A stretch of DNA of 64,000 bases from Myotis daubentonii (lineage: Eukaryota > Chordata > Mammalia > Chiroptera > Vespertilionidae), in NCBI RefSeq assembly GCF_963259705.1, contig NC_081842.1, positions 34,375,796 through 34,439,795 of the forward strand, read 5' to 3'. Position 1 is the stretch's first letter, and each line of letters starts with the position of its first letter. Of the stretch, positions 47,240 to 59,185 are shown piece by piece. Under the pieces are notes generated by a model that saw nothing but the letters and a program-made list of their open reading frames with translations, was not told the DNA's origin and ran no database searches. Both the position numbers and the translations under genes were made by a program.

Positions 47240-47975
47240 AGTGATTAAAACCATAAGCTCTGTGACACTACTTTAAACTCAGGTTCTCCACTCATTGGCT
47301 GGGGCAAGTTACTTAATCTTTCTATAGGTATTAGTTTACTCATATATGAAATAGAGGGGATAATAATACCTATCTCATAGACTTATCCTATATAATAAAG
47401 AGGTAATACGCAAATTGAACATCATGCCCTCGCACAAGATGGCCGCTGCCATGTGGTCAAAGATGGCCACCCCCATGTGGTCACAAGATGACCACCACAA
47501 GGTGGCTGGCAGGGGAGGGCAGTTGTGAGCAATCAGGCCAGCAGGAGAGAGCAGTTGGGGGCAAGTAGGCTGGCAGTGGGCAGTAGGGGTGATCGGCCCG
47601 GCAGGGGAGGGCAGTTGTGGGTGATTGGACTGGCAGGGGAGCAGTTAGGCGTTGATCAATCTGGCAGGGGAGTGGTTAGGGTGTGATCAGGCTGGCAGGC
47701 AGAAGTGGTTAGGGGCAATCAGGCAGGCAGGTGAATAGTTGGAAGCCAGCAATCTCGGATTGTGAGAGGGATGTCCAACTGCCAGGATAGGGCCTAAACC
47801 AGCAGTCAGACATCCCCTGAAGTGTCCCAGATTGGAGAGGGTGCAGGCTGGGCTGAGGGACACTCCTCCCCAGTGCATGAATTTCATGCACTGGGCCTCT
47901 AGTTGAATATAATAACTGAATCTATTCATCCAAGGTTGTTTTCCCAGTACCCAGAATATAGTAGATAATAAATTT
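47240..47975 (-). mobile_element. MIR SINE split by a Helibat
   Basis: Antisense MIR at 47240-47385 ('caagttacttaatctttcta', 'gataataatacctatctcat') resumes at 47903-47975 ('acccagaatatagtagataa') after the Helibat is removed, which dates the Helibat as the younger insertion. Confidence 0.7.
47386..47902 (+). mobile_element. Helibat with internal minisatellite
   Basis: The 5' TCCTATATAATAAAG is at 47386 after A, and the 3' hairpin GTGCATGAATTTCATGCAC plus GGGCCTCTAG ends at 47902 before T. The interior has 'agatggcc...catgtggtca' repeats near 47440-47490, then a 30-40 bp minisatellite related to that of 28467-28874, then an imperfect inverted repeat 'ggatgtccaactgc ... gcagtcagacatcc' at about 47769-47816. 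Confidence 0.95.
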
Positions 47976-50900
47976 TGGCTTTATTAGATTTCATTACAAT
48001 TGAAGAGAAGACTTTGAATATCTAAAGTAGTGGTCTTGTGGATTCTGTGAATGAATTTTCATAAATAAGTGGTAGGCTCTACCCCTAAATATTTAAATGA
48101 CAGCTTTGGAAGAGTATTTACTACTCTTTATCAAATTCCATCCTGTTCTGAAATCGTTCATCCAACTATTCCAGGTATCTATCTTACATAAAAATCTAGC
48201 ACATTTGTGATTGAAAATGAGAATAATTATTTTATAAACAACCAATGCTAAAGTGGGTATAATATTCCTAAGGAGTATAATCCTATGAAGTATTATTAAA
48301 ATTTACTTTTTAATTGAGGGGTTAAATTTTATCCTTGGTTTCTGAAAGGGCATTCTTGATATAGAGGCTTGGGTTGTTAACATGTATTTTAAAATAGCAT
48401 GACATTTATTTATTGTCCATTATTTATCATTTTTTGATCTGTGATTATACATTTATATTTAAATTTACATTTATTAATCTCTTGATCATGTGGGTCCTTT
48501 ATCTCTTCTAGTTTTAGTAATCTCTAATTTAATTGAAATTAAACTAAATTGCACCCCCCACACACACCACAAAAAGTACCTCTGTATTCCTATTATTACT
48601 GAAACATAAGAAAAATGGAAAAGATGAAGTCTTGGAAAATATGCATAGACTTTATTAGGCATTGTTTTAGGAAACAGAAGTAAATTTTTGTGTGTGTCAG
48701 TGTATCTAAGTATAGATGGCTCTTGCTGGCATAAGATAAGGATAGAAGGAAGCCAATAAACTTGCTATCTTTCCCCTAAGAATATGTGAATAGTATAGCA
48801 TATTGCTCTTGCAAATAAACTTTTGCCATCATTCTCCACTAATATTTGTTTCCTTTTGTTTATATGCCTTGAGGTTCTTATATAAAGACAATATTTAACC
48901 TCTGTATTTCTTGTAGAAAAAATAATACATCGCTATTGAGTGGATTTTATTTCAGTCTTTCTTTTCTTAACAATTAAGTGAATGTTCCAAAAATGGATGA
49001 CAAAAATCAATTGTAACTGGCATTTGATGTTTTTATCAATAAGCAACTTAAATCACCTCATTTATGTTCAGTAGAGAAGCAAAAGTAGAATTTAGGATTA
49101 TACATTACAAAGAATAATATGAGTAAGTAGTTGATGTGATCAAAGATTGTGATATACTTATAATTTAATAACTTACAATGGTAAAAATTATTCTTAAGGA
49201 ATGGAAGTAAACATGAAATCATGCAATTTAATTTGCATTCCTAATATACCACTGGTATAATAAACAATTAAGATGAGTGGATTAGCATCATATTTAATGT
49301 TTTATTCATTAAAATATCAAATATTTTTGATAATAAGAATATTTCTTAAATAAGAGTTAATCATACTTGATGAATTCTACATCAATATTCTGTGGAAATA
49401 AGTAGTAGGATTTTAGAAACAGGATTTTGATAAACTGGAAAACTTTGAGTGTAGCTTTTCCAGTTAAATAGATATTAGTTCAAAAATTCATTTTAAGCGT
49501 TTTTATAGTCTCCTAGAATCTATTACTTGATTTTTTCTATCGTAGTGAATGTACTGTATTGAACACAGACTATATTTTGTTTGGTTTTATATTTTTACTT
49601 TATATATGATTTCTAAAAAGCCTCAGGATTTACATTCTGAATATGAATTACTAATATGCCATATGGTACCTATAACCATATAGGTAGAAGATTTAGGTGA
49701 ATCTTTAGGAGGCATCCAGTTTAGGTAAAATATAATTTTTTGATTCAAGTAAATTCTCTTAATATTTGTTACTTCATTCTCATTTATTTAACAAACCTTT
49801 ACTGAGTTCCAAAACGTGTCAAACCCTGCACAGTAACTACAGGTATGAAGATTAATTGTGCATGGTATTTCTCCTTCAGATGCTCAAAATCTATTGGAGA
49901 AAGTTGAGGAGCACCAAGACAAGCAAAAGCCGTGTGACAGATATGATTAATGTGGTTTGAACTGTTATGGAGTGCAAGATAAATCTGCATACTACAAAAA
50001 TGATAACATTAAGCTGACTGCATTTCCATTAAGTAGATTTTGAAAAGAGTTGTCAGCTGTATAGATCCTATGTAGTGGGTAACAAAAGTTAAAGATGAGT
50101 AGCAGAATGTGGACTGAAATAATGAAAAATATTTTACTAGTTTTACTTTATCAGCTGCTATTTTTGCAAGGTTATATAAAATGTTCACAAATTGACTCTT
50201 TATTTTATAACTTCCTTTAACCATTTTTTTATTTCTGTCAGCTCTTTTTATTTTTATTTTGCCAAAAATTTCTACCCATTGACCTACAAGGTCTGTGAAT
50301 CAGGAAATTAAAATACATGAATAGAATTTCAAAATTGCATGCATAAAAATGCGACATCTTTTCTAGACAGTTGTCTATGGAATATATCATCTGTTTTTTG
50401 AAGAGTCCATATTTAAACTTAAAGTTGACACTTTGTCCTTAATTCATGCTACAATGCTTCTAACTTTCCTACATCATAATGTGAGTCAAAGAATGTATTA
50501 ATCTATACTTGCTATTGCTGTCACTTGGTTCATATATTCAAGGATGACTCTTACATGTGTATGCATATATTTATTGGAATCATAAATGGGTTAAAATGTC
50601 ATACTTATGACCAAAATATGAATTTAAAAACAGACTCAATCTTACCAACTTAAATAATTACTATGGTAAATGCAAATAGCTAGAAGATTTCAGTGGTTCA
50701 GAGAACATTTCATGAACTATACACACTTTGGAATTGCCCATCAGCATCTTCAATGTCAAGTGCCTTGGCAATCAAGACAATAGCCTATGTCTTTCTAATC
50801 CAACCAGAATGTCATTCTAAATGGCCATTTTATTAATGAGGTAACATTTAATACATTTATCCTTGTGCAATTTAAGCTGCCCAATAGCATTATAGTTGAT

Positions 50901-51284
50901 TGGAAAAATCAAACATTTATTCAAAGGGTCAATAGAGGTTTTAGCATATATAAGCTCAAAACACCAAAGACCAAGAAGCCACCTAAGAGAAGCAGATATT
51001 TAAAGGTGTATCTAGAGTATTTACTTGATTTGTCCCAGGTTTAGCAGAAAGTTAAAATTTCTGACTATAGGATATTTTAAGCGATAAAAATAATTTGTTT
51101 TGATGATGTAAAAAATTAAAACATTGAGTAGAGTGTAAGTGAAAAAGTAAAAATACAGCCTGTTTCTCTATTTATCACATACTATACTCCCTAGAGAAAA
51201 TAATTTAAAATAGTTTATGGGATATCCATTTAGGAAATGTTTATGTATATTTAAACATGTGTGTTTAATCCTTTTATGTACATA
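47976..51284. other. spacer; antisense L2 tail at 49785-49930
   Basis: About 3.3 kb of AT-rich DNA. 49785-49930 ('actgagttccaaaacgtgtc', 'aggtatgaagattaattgtg') is an old antisense L2 3' end. The rest shows nothing. Confidence 0.5.
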
Positions 51285-51396
51285 CTAGAGGCCCAGCACA
51301 TGACATTTTTGCACTGGGAGGGGGTTCCCTCAGCTTGGCCTGCACGCTCTTGTAGTCCAGGACCCCTTGGGGGATGTCCAACTGCAGGCTTAGGCA

Positions 51397-51453
51397 TATC
51401 TTGTGCATAGGGAGGAGTAAGGCAAATCAGACACAGTATCAAGTTGTGTTGTC
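51397..51453. other. 57-bp segment shared with 52732-52788
   Basis: The two segments align without gaps at 53 of 57 positions (for example AGGGAGGAGTAAGGCAA in both). This one lies in the loop of the Helibat's internal inverted repeat; the partner is in DNA that looks unique. Confidence 0.85.
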
Positions 51454-51593
51454 ATCGCAGCGGGCCTAAGCTGTCAGTTGGACATGCCCTGAGGGGTCCT
51501 TAGTGCTGCTGCAGAGGCAAGAGAGGCTCCTGCCACTGCCACTGTGCTTGCCAACCATGAGCCTGGCTTCTGAGAGTGTACCATGGGAGTGCA

Positions 51594-51647
51594 CTGACCA
51601 CCAGGGGTCAGCTTCTGCATTGAGCATCTGCCCCCTGGTGGTCAGTG
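51594..51647. promoter_or_regulatory. inverted pair of CTCF-core-like motifs
   Basis: CCACCAGGGGTCAG (51598-51611, one change) faces CTGCCCCCTGGTGG (51628-51641), the same arrangement and loop length as at 18942-18997. Confidence 0.5.
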
Positions 51648-51713
51648 TGCATCACAGTGATCAGTTGTTCCACAGTTTGGTTGATTTGCATATTAGCTTT
51701 TTATTATATAGGA

Positions 51714-52209
51714 TGGGATGGTGCTTTATATATTGTTCTGAGATTTGCCTTTTTTATTTAATAATATTCAGTATTAGATAACTTTAATATCAGAACATAG
51801 GGATCTATCTAATTTATGTTAACAAATGCATGAGATTGAATTGGTTCAATGTTATGGATGGGGATAAACTTTGATGGATATTTTAGTTGCCATTTTGGTT
51901 TATTATCATTCCCAGTTTTGGGATTAACTTAATGACTACTTTGTTATCAAAGCCACTAGTTCATTTCTGGGTCTGAGGGTAGGTTATGTTGTTCTCCATG
52001 AAGAATATTGGATCAAACATGAGCAATAGAGTTGCCACAACTAGTTAGAGATGTACTTCGGAAAGGGGGTGTTACCTTCCAATGTTTCTGTGATTATACT
52101 TACAACATGGATTATATTCATAAAACAGAAATACCAGGCCTTGACTTACCTGGTGGTTGGGAGAATATAGTGAAGCAGTATAGCTTGAAGTCTTTTGAAA
52201 TATTTTAAA
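51714..52209. other. spacer, nothing recognised
   Basis: AT-rich DNA between two Helibats. Confidence 0.5.
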
Positions 52210-52449
52210 CTAGAGGCCTGGTGCATGGATTCATGCACTGGTGGGGTCCGGCCAGCCCACCCCCGATGGGGGCCATCAGGGGTGGGCTGGCTGGGGCAAG
52301 GGGCCGTGGGTGGTTTGCCAGCCGTCACCACCCCTGATCATGGTGATGGAGCCCATTCAGGGGCGGGGCTGTCCAGCGGGTGGGTCCGCGGGCATTCTGG
52401 TCATTCTGCTGTTCAGTCTATTTGCATATTACCCTTTTATTATATAGGA
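52210..52449 (-). mobile_element. Helibat, short, complete ends
   Basis: The 3' CTAG is at 52210 with hairpin GTGCATGGATTCATGCAC, and the 5' end is at 52449 before T. It contains an inverted repeat at 52252-52290 (CCAGCCCACCCC with GGGGTGGGCTGG), a GC box GGGGCGGGGC near 52360 and the octamer ATTTGCAT at 52420-52427. Confidence 0.93.
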
Positions 52450-53454
52450 TGTAAAATAGTTTCAGCAGCCATGCTCTTGGTAGAATCATAAACCATTAGC
52501 TCAAACCTGGGCAATGGTAAATGAAAAGAATAACTTGGTAACTTTCTTTTATTAGACATTACTTAATCCGAGATTTAAGGAAAGTTTGAGATCTCACTGG
52601 GCACCTGGCAGATAGAGTAGATAAATCTACCTTCTTGTCCTTTACTACAATTGGCTTTGTGAGCCCCACAGAGCCAGTCCTACATTCAGAGAGGCTTCTG
52701 AGGTTTTAAGTTACCTTTGTCTACTCTATTGTATCTTGTGCAGAGGGAGGAGTAAGGCAAGTCAGACGCAGAATCAAGTTGTGTTGTCTCGGGCAATTAG
52801 GGAAGACAGGGTGTTGAAGACCTAAATAGGATCAAGTACATACAGCAATGACATTCCTGACAGGCTCATAGGCACTCAAGTGTTAATTACCTAGAATCAT
52901 AGAGATAAGTAAATTAATTACAATGCAGTAAAGGCACCAGGTAATGTAATTATGGTAAAAACAAGTTGCCAGCATGGTACTTTGTTTTACTATAAAACTA
53001 CAAAAATGTATGGAAAGAAAAAGTTGAGTGTGTGCATGGGCACATATGTATGTGCGTGCGTGCGTTTGTGTTGGTAAACTGATAAGATGGTAGATCTGAA
53101 CACTTCATATTTTCAAAAAGTTCACTTTCTCTGAAAAGTTCCAATTCTATGAATATTTTAATTTTATGGACTATTGTTCCTTGGTGTAAATAATAAATTA
53201 ATTGTAGGCATTTTATCTATTGGTTTCATCCCTCAGCCAGCCCCTGGGGCAAGTGGAGAGGGAATAGGTGTGGCCAGACAGTTTTTATTGTGTGCTCCAA
53301 GCTTGCCTAATCCCTTTTCTTTGCATTGTTTCTCACACCCATGAATTAAAATTGCTATGTGAATTTTTAAAAATAGCCTTTTATTTTGTTACTACACTTC
53401 AGTTTTCTACCCTCTTGTTAAGTATTCAAAATTAATTACATTTCTATTTTTTAA
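52450..53454. other. spacer holding the partner of the 57-bp segment
   Basis: 52732-52788 matches the Helibat loop at 51397-51453; its flanks do not look like Helibat. A GT-rich spot (GTGCGTGCGTGCG) lies near 53052-53066. Confidence 0.5.
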
Positions 53455-53860
53455 TTTGATATTACTATGCAGCTATAAAAAATAATAAGGGAAATTTTCA
53501 TATACTTATATAGAAAGATCTCCCAGATATATGGTTAGGCAGAAAAAACAGGGGGAAAAACAGTGAGTTTAGAATGCTATATTTTATATGAAAAAAAAAA
53601 TAGAGGAAATAGAAATACATATAATTTATAATGGATTGTGTCTATGTATACAATTTTCATGAATTTAATAGATAATATGCAAAGGACACATACAAAATCA
53701 AAGAGTTGTTACCTGTATAGGATTGTGGGGAAGAGGCAGGAGCCAGGGAGCCAAGGGTGAATGAGATAGAACCGTGACTTTTCAGTGAATCTGAATATTT
53801 ATTGATTTGATTTTCAACTTTGTGGATAAATCCAAAACACCTGGTTAAATTAATAATTGT
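53455..53860 (+). mobile_element. L1 3' end fragment
   Basis: A sense L1M 3' end: 'ttactatgcagctataaaaa', 'tagaaagatctcccagatat', 'agttgttacctgtataggat', typical of the end of ORF2 plus the 3' UTR. Confidence 0.65.
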
Positions 53861-53874
53861 TTAAAATCCATAAT

Positions 53875-54045
53875 TGAGGTGGCAAAGTGCATTGGAAACA
53901 GCATAAACTATAAGCTTGAGGGGTGTGGGTTTCTCTCGCACATTTGCCACCGTTGCCTGTAACTTAGGGCCAGTGATCAGACTCAGCCTCCCCGGCCACA
54001 GTGTCCTCACCTCTGGGTAATAGTTATTTAACCTACAGCTGTTTT
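53875..54045 (-). mobile_element. MIR SINE
   Basis: Antisense MIR: 'agtgcattggaaacagcata', 'ggtttctctcgcacatttgc', 'gtaacttagggccagtgatc', 'cagtgtcctcacctctgggt'. Confidence 0.65.
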
Positions 54046-54419
54046 ACTATTTACTTCCAGATGAAGAGGGTGCAGTAAATCTGATCATTCCCTACATGTC
54101 ATTTTGAACTATATTTCATTGATCGAAGGTTGCATTTAATCTGGGGCTATTGCATTAGTTCCACAGGCCACTGAAAATATGGGAACACATGTTCTAATAT
54201 AGTTTCCATCCAAGAAGTTGTCACAATACTTCTTTGAAGAAGTCTGTTTTATATTGTTCCTCTAGCATTATTTTTTAAAGGTAGGGGCATTGTACACAAT
54301 AATCTCTCTTAAAAAAAATGTTTGACTGTTTAGCAGGTTTCCTTCAAGGACTTTAACTTTTCAACAAAATTTTAAGCCTAGAAATAGGCCCTGATGAGAG
54401 TAATGTATATAATTTATGG
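54046..54419. other. spacer, nothing recognised
   Basis: AT-rich DNA. Confidence 0.45.
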
Positions 54420-54550
54420 TCCACCAACTATGTGCTTTGGAAATGTACTAGGGACATTATGTCTGTAATTTTCTCACCAATCCAACAAAAGGTGATTTTA
54501 TCCTCATTTTCACGTAGAGGCATTTAGATCATGGAAGATATATTCTAAGT
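54420..54550 (+). mobile_element. MIR SINE, weak match
   Basis: 'caactatgtgctttggaaat', 'tgtctgtaattttctcacca' and 'ttatcctcattttcacgtag' fit a sense MIR with many changes. Confidence 0.5.
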
Positions 54551-54729
54551 GTAAAACTTGAGCATCAACAGAATGCATTAGGAAAGGTAAGGAAAATGCA
54601 TATTAATGTCTCTCCATGGTATATGTTAGCTGTAATCCTGTTTGAAGGCATTAAAGGACTAGATCATTTCCTTGAGTCTTTTCACTGACATACTGGGTCT
54701 GAGAGAGTGTATATCATGGGAGCGTCTCT

Positions 54730-55330
54730 TGTCTGTCTAGCCTCCCACAGGCATGCTCAACAGAGAGACATAAAGAGAAAAGTAGACACACCGAGACATG
54801 CACACTTAGGGATACCCACATAAATAGGAGCATGCAAGCAAGCAAGGCACAGACAAAGGCCGTACCCAGAGGCAGAAAACAAGAGTGACAGAAGGAGATA
54901 CACACAGGGGTATATGCTGAAACACAAACACATGCCACCAGAAACACAAACCCAGAGACGTCCACTGTGAAGACTCTGCTACAGCGATGATCAGGGAGGC
55001 ACACAGAGGGAAATACACAATATACAGATAGAAGGGACAGAGGGTGTCAAAGACACTCAGAGGCAGAAAAAGAGAGACTCATGAATGGAGACACAGAAAT
55101 ACATACACACCTGGTCAGAGAGATGCACAAGGCAGAAGCATGCAAACAAGCAGCGAGGCATAACTGGGTAGAGTCTTGTACATTTAGAGCCATTTACACA
55201 CAAAACAAAATGAATGTCATGTAACTCCTCAAGAATAAAACATGCTTAACTAGACAGAAAAAAATTCACACAAAAAGAACTATACACTCAAAGGCAGATT
55301 TTGACAGCCACACACACAAACAAGGAGAGA
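54730..55330. repeat. strand-biased low-complexity tract (A/C/G-rich, T-poor)
   Basis: About 600 bp made of imperfect ACACA, AGAGACA and GGCAGA words on the plus strand with very few T. It has no fixed period. Minus-strand frames here are rich in Cys, Leu and Val only because of composition. Confidence 0.7.
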
Positions 55331-57799
55331 GACATAGATTCCCCATGGCCTGAAGACAAAAAGAATAAGACTTCAGTTCTTACTAAAAGTTCAAAGCTTC
55401 CTTGCTTTCCTGGCTCCTGCACTAGGCAGGGGACCAAGAATTCTTGTTTCCCAAGCCACAGATGGTTCCACTACCCTTAAATCAATGTTCTATGTTCTTA
55501 TTGTATTTTATACTTCTGTTTATTTCATTGTGTTCTAGGGGAAATGTTTCTCATTCTAGGACATTTATCCCCCTTATATATTTTGATAAATTATGCATCT
55601 TTCTTACATTATATTTCTTAATTTTCTTAGAAGTATGGTCTGAAATGCATCAGGTTGGGCTCATTGCTTTGTCTAAACATGATTTCTTCCTGCCAGCCTT
55701 AGTTTGAATAAAGCCTAGTATGGCAAATATATAAAGCTAGCAAGGTAAATATCCTTGGTAATATATGAACCTTGAAGAATCTAAAATATATTTTCAGTAT
55801 TAAATAAATATTAAACCAATATGGTGTGACGTATTTTGAGATAGAAGTGATTTCTTGACTGTATTTCTGAATATGAAAGCAAAAAAACCCAGCCAATTAA
55901 TATTTTAATGGCACATATATGTTTGTTATATGAGTATACATGGGTTTTATATATGATATATGTTTGTACATTATAGGTATGTATATGTACTTTTCTATCT
56001 ACTTATCTATCATCTATTTAGAATAAGGTACACAATTTTTGCTCAACATTGCCTTTCAGTGAGAAAGAACTATTCAAGTTGAACATGCAGCTACACAAAC
56101 ATTTTTAGCTGATGTGTGTCATAGACAAGCCTGTACTCAGTGTGATACAGGTTTGTGTATTTATGTATTTATGTACAACTTTGCATTTTACTGCCCAGTG
56201 AGAGTTAAACTAGGAAAAGAGTCAAGAGCCCACAAGTAGGAAAATAGTCTAGATTCCACGTTTTCCCGCAAGTGTGCTCAAAAGACCTTATTCGTCATTA
56301 AATTACTGAATTCTGGGCTGACCTTGAGCAACCTCAGGAGAAAAGGAGGTAGAAATTGCCATTTTTAATAGGCTCTCTAGGTATTTTTTTATGCACAGTC
56401 ATGTTGAAGAGCCCTGTCTAGAGAACAAAATTTTATTGATTTTCTCACAGGAATTAATTCTGAAAATATGTCCAAACACAGAGGCAGGGAGATGTCAGGA
56501 AATTATCCTAGCTATAGATTTTGTACATTGAAATTGTCTTGAATATTCCTATCTATTCATTTTTCTTTCTTCCTTAATTATTTATAAATGCTGAACCATT
56601 TTAGTCTTTATGCTTCTGTTCTAGTGTGAATTTTCTTGCTGCCTTCCTTAACAAGCAATATCTAGAATAATTAAGCTGCATGCAGAAACAAATTTATACT
56701 CTATTTGAATAAAATAATGTTGAAAATTATTCATTCTCAGTGAAAAGTTATCTTTAGGTGAATCACAAAAGATAAAAACACCCTCATTAAATGCAATTAA
56801 AACATTAAATACTATTTTAAGACATGTATCAGAAGAGGTTAATTTTAATACTGAATAAATACAGATGTATCCATATTCAAAGAAAAAATATATAGGAATA
56901 GTAACTTAGAAAACACATATTGGGGTATTTATTCTCTTATAAGAGGAATTTATCCAAATCATTCATCACAGGATGCCAACATTGCAGCCTCTTTTAGAGT
57001 ATTTAAAATGTACAAACACTGATTCATGAGCAAATTTTTGACACACATATTTTGCCTAAAGTCAATTGCATATTTTTTATTGCCTTACACTTTAATATTG
57101 CTGTTTCTAGCTTGCTATATCAAAATAAAAATTCTATAATATTCAGGACATGGCTGTTTATCTAAATGTGAAATATTTCACAAAATCAACTGTGATTACC
57201 ATCTGTTTTGAAAACAAACTGCTTTTGTAAAAAATACAGGAAACTAAAAGTTAAAGCATTTTGGTTTATATTGGTAAAGATTTTTTTCTTCAAAGCCAAC
57301 AGCAAAATATTAGTATTAAAAATGTTATCTTTGATAAATGTTATTATTCTGGACTATCTTATAAAAAATAGCTTGATTCGGGGCATTTTAATAGCTTAAA
57401 GGGAAGAATGAAAATGCAGGGAAGGAGAAAATCAATAAGGCAGGGGGCCTTTTATCCCATATTGATCCTTGTAATCCAGCAACCATTAAATACTTGAGAG
57501 ATAAGCCTCTTTAAGATGCCATGTTTATATTTTGAAGATCAAATCCCTTAATTTTGCTCATGGGTTTCCCAATGCACATTCCATGCACAAGATAGAATGT
57601 AAGCTTTCAGAGGCCATGTTTCCCATTGCAGATGTTTTTAAACTGAGCATCTTAGAAGCACATTATGAGTGGGGTTGCCTCTTGCAGTGCTGGTGCACAT
57701 AGACACCTGTTAAGCAGCACCAAATTTGTGAAAATAAAGCTAGAACATTGAAGTTGGTAGCCATGGAAATAGCAAAAATTATTTAATATTCAAATAACT
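55331..57799. other. spacer, nothing recognised
   Basis: About 2.5 kb of AT-rich DNA. Confidence 0.5.
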
Positions 57800-57813
57800 T
57801 AAAGTATAACTTT

Positions 57814-58050
57814 AGCCCTAGCCAGTTTGGGTCAATGGATAGAGTGTCGGCCTGAAGACTGAAAGGTCCAGGGTTCGATTTCCATCAAGGGCACGTGCCT
57901 GGCACATGCTTGGGTTGCATGCGTGATCCCTAGTGGGGTGTGTGCAGGAGGCAGCTGATCAATGATTCTCTCTCATCATTGATGTTTCTATATCTCCCTC
58001 CCTCTCCCTTCCTCTCTGAAATATATATAAATATATATATTTTTTTTTCC
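57814..58050 (+). mobile_element. VES SINE
   Basis: A plus-strand VES; B box GGTTCGATTTC near 57872 (one change). Near-perfect 14-bp target duplication TAAAGTATAACTTT at 57800-57813 and TAAAGTATAATTTT at 58051-58064. The tail has a short TA expansion. Confidence 0.92.
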
Positions 58051-58064
58051 TAAAGTATAATTTT

Positions 58065-58507
58065 TAATCCAGAGTATTATTTTTACCTTTCCACAAAAAA
58101 ATTGTCATTTTAACTGGATAAAGTATTAGAAATGAGTGTTAGCTTGTCCCAAACCTGTCAACTCTCTCTTTAATGAGTATTATTGTAATGGAAGCAAAGA
58201 ATTGCTGTGACATTTTGCTTTTGAATTTTCTGCATTTTTTTCTAATGCAAAAAACTCAGACTTGACATTTTGCCAAAGAATAAAAAGTGATTTTTTAATC
58301 TCATTTTCTTTTAATCCATTTAAAATCTATAATGACTAAATATTAAATGAGCAAAGGTTTTATTAAATACATTCAAACCCTGCACTTTGTAAAAGATACT
58401 ACAAAATACCTTTTTTTTTCTACTGCACTTGTTCTAATATCAATTAATATAGTTTTTTGAATATGCCATTTACTGTTTCAGTAATACTTAATATTTATTG
58501 CGTTCTT
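58065..58507. other. spacer, nothing recognised
   Basis: AT-rich DNA. Confidence 0.45.
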
Positions 58508-58605
58508 TCTTTTTTTATTAAATTAGTTGGGGTGACATTGGTTAACAGGATAATATAGTTTTCAAATGTACATTTCCATGATAAATGATCTGTATTGTGT
58601 TCTTA
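58508..58605 (-). mobile_element. L1 3'-end fragment, antisense
   Basis: A T run then TTGGGGTGACATTGGTTAAC is the complement of the L1 3' end also seen at 8680-8757. Confidence 0.7.
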
Positions 58606-58830
58606 AATATGCCAGACACTATTTTAAGAGCTCTTTATATATTATCTATCACCTTTAATCTCATAAGTAATGCTATGAGCTTGGTATTATTTCTCTCCCC
58701 AATTTACAGATGGATAAATTGAGGGTCAGGATTGTTAAGTAATTTGACAAAAAACTGACAGCTGGTAGGATAGCAGACCCAGGCTGAAACATCAGATATC
58801 TGATTCCAGAATCTGTATTCTTGATTGACA
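58606..58830 (+). mobile_element. MIR SINE
   Basis: Sense MIR: 'gccagacactattttaagag', 'ttaatctcataagtaatgct', 'aatttacagatggataaatt', 'gacagctggtaggatagcag'. Confidence 0.75.
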
Positions 58831-59009
58831 CATGAGGAAGTAAGAGGATTTTAATTTAAATATGTGAATTTTTCTCTTTAAGATAATACAAATACTCTTC
58901 TTTATGTCATAGCCATGACCTTTGCAATTAGTAGTCCTCCCTATCTCTACCTCACTCATTAATGCTTTAATAAGATAAAGCTTCCACATTCCATGTGAAA
59001 AACATTTTT

Positions 59010-59185
59010 CAGTGTTGTCACACTCAATTATTTGATTCTACAACAATCTTCCAAGGTAACTAGAAGACATTGTCTCTTTCTTTTTACAGTTAAAGAAAGG
59101 AAGACTCAGAAAATGAAGTGGCTTGAGCAATGCCATACAGATTATTGCCTAGTTAAATGGCAAAGTTCAAGCTAGAACCCAGACC
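59010..59185 (+). mobile_element. MIR SINE
   Basis: Sense MIR: 'ttttacagttaaagaaagga', 'gtggcttgagcaatgccata', 'caagctagaacccagaccct'. Confidence 0.65.

Larger units (their letters stand above)
51285..51713 (-). mobile_element. Helibat carrying a copy of nearby DNA
   Basis: The 3' CTAG is at 51285 after A and the 5' end (complement TCCTATATAATAAAAAGC) at 51713 before T. The octamer ATTTGCAT is at 51684-51691. An internal inverted repeat (ATGTCCAACTGCAGGCTTAG and its near-complement at 51467-51486) has 57 bp in its loop that also occur at 52732-52788. A CTCF-like inverted pair is present. Confidence 0.94.
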
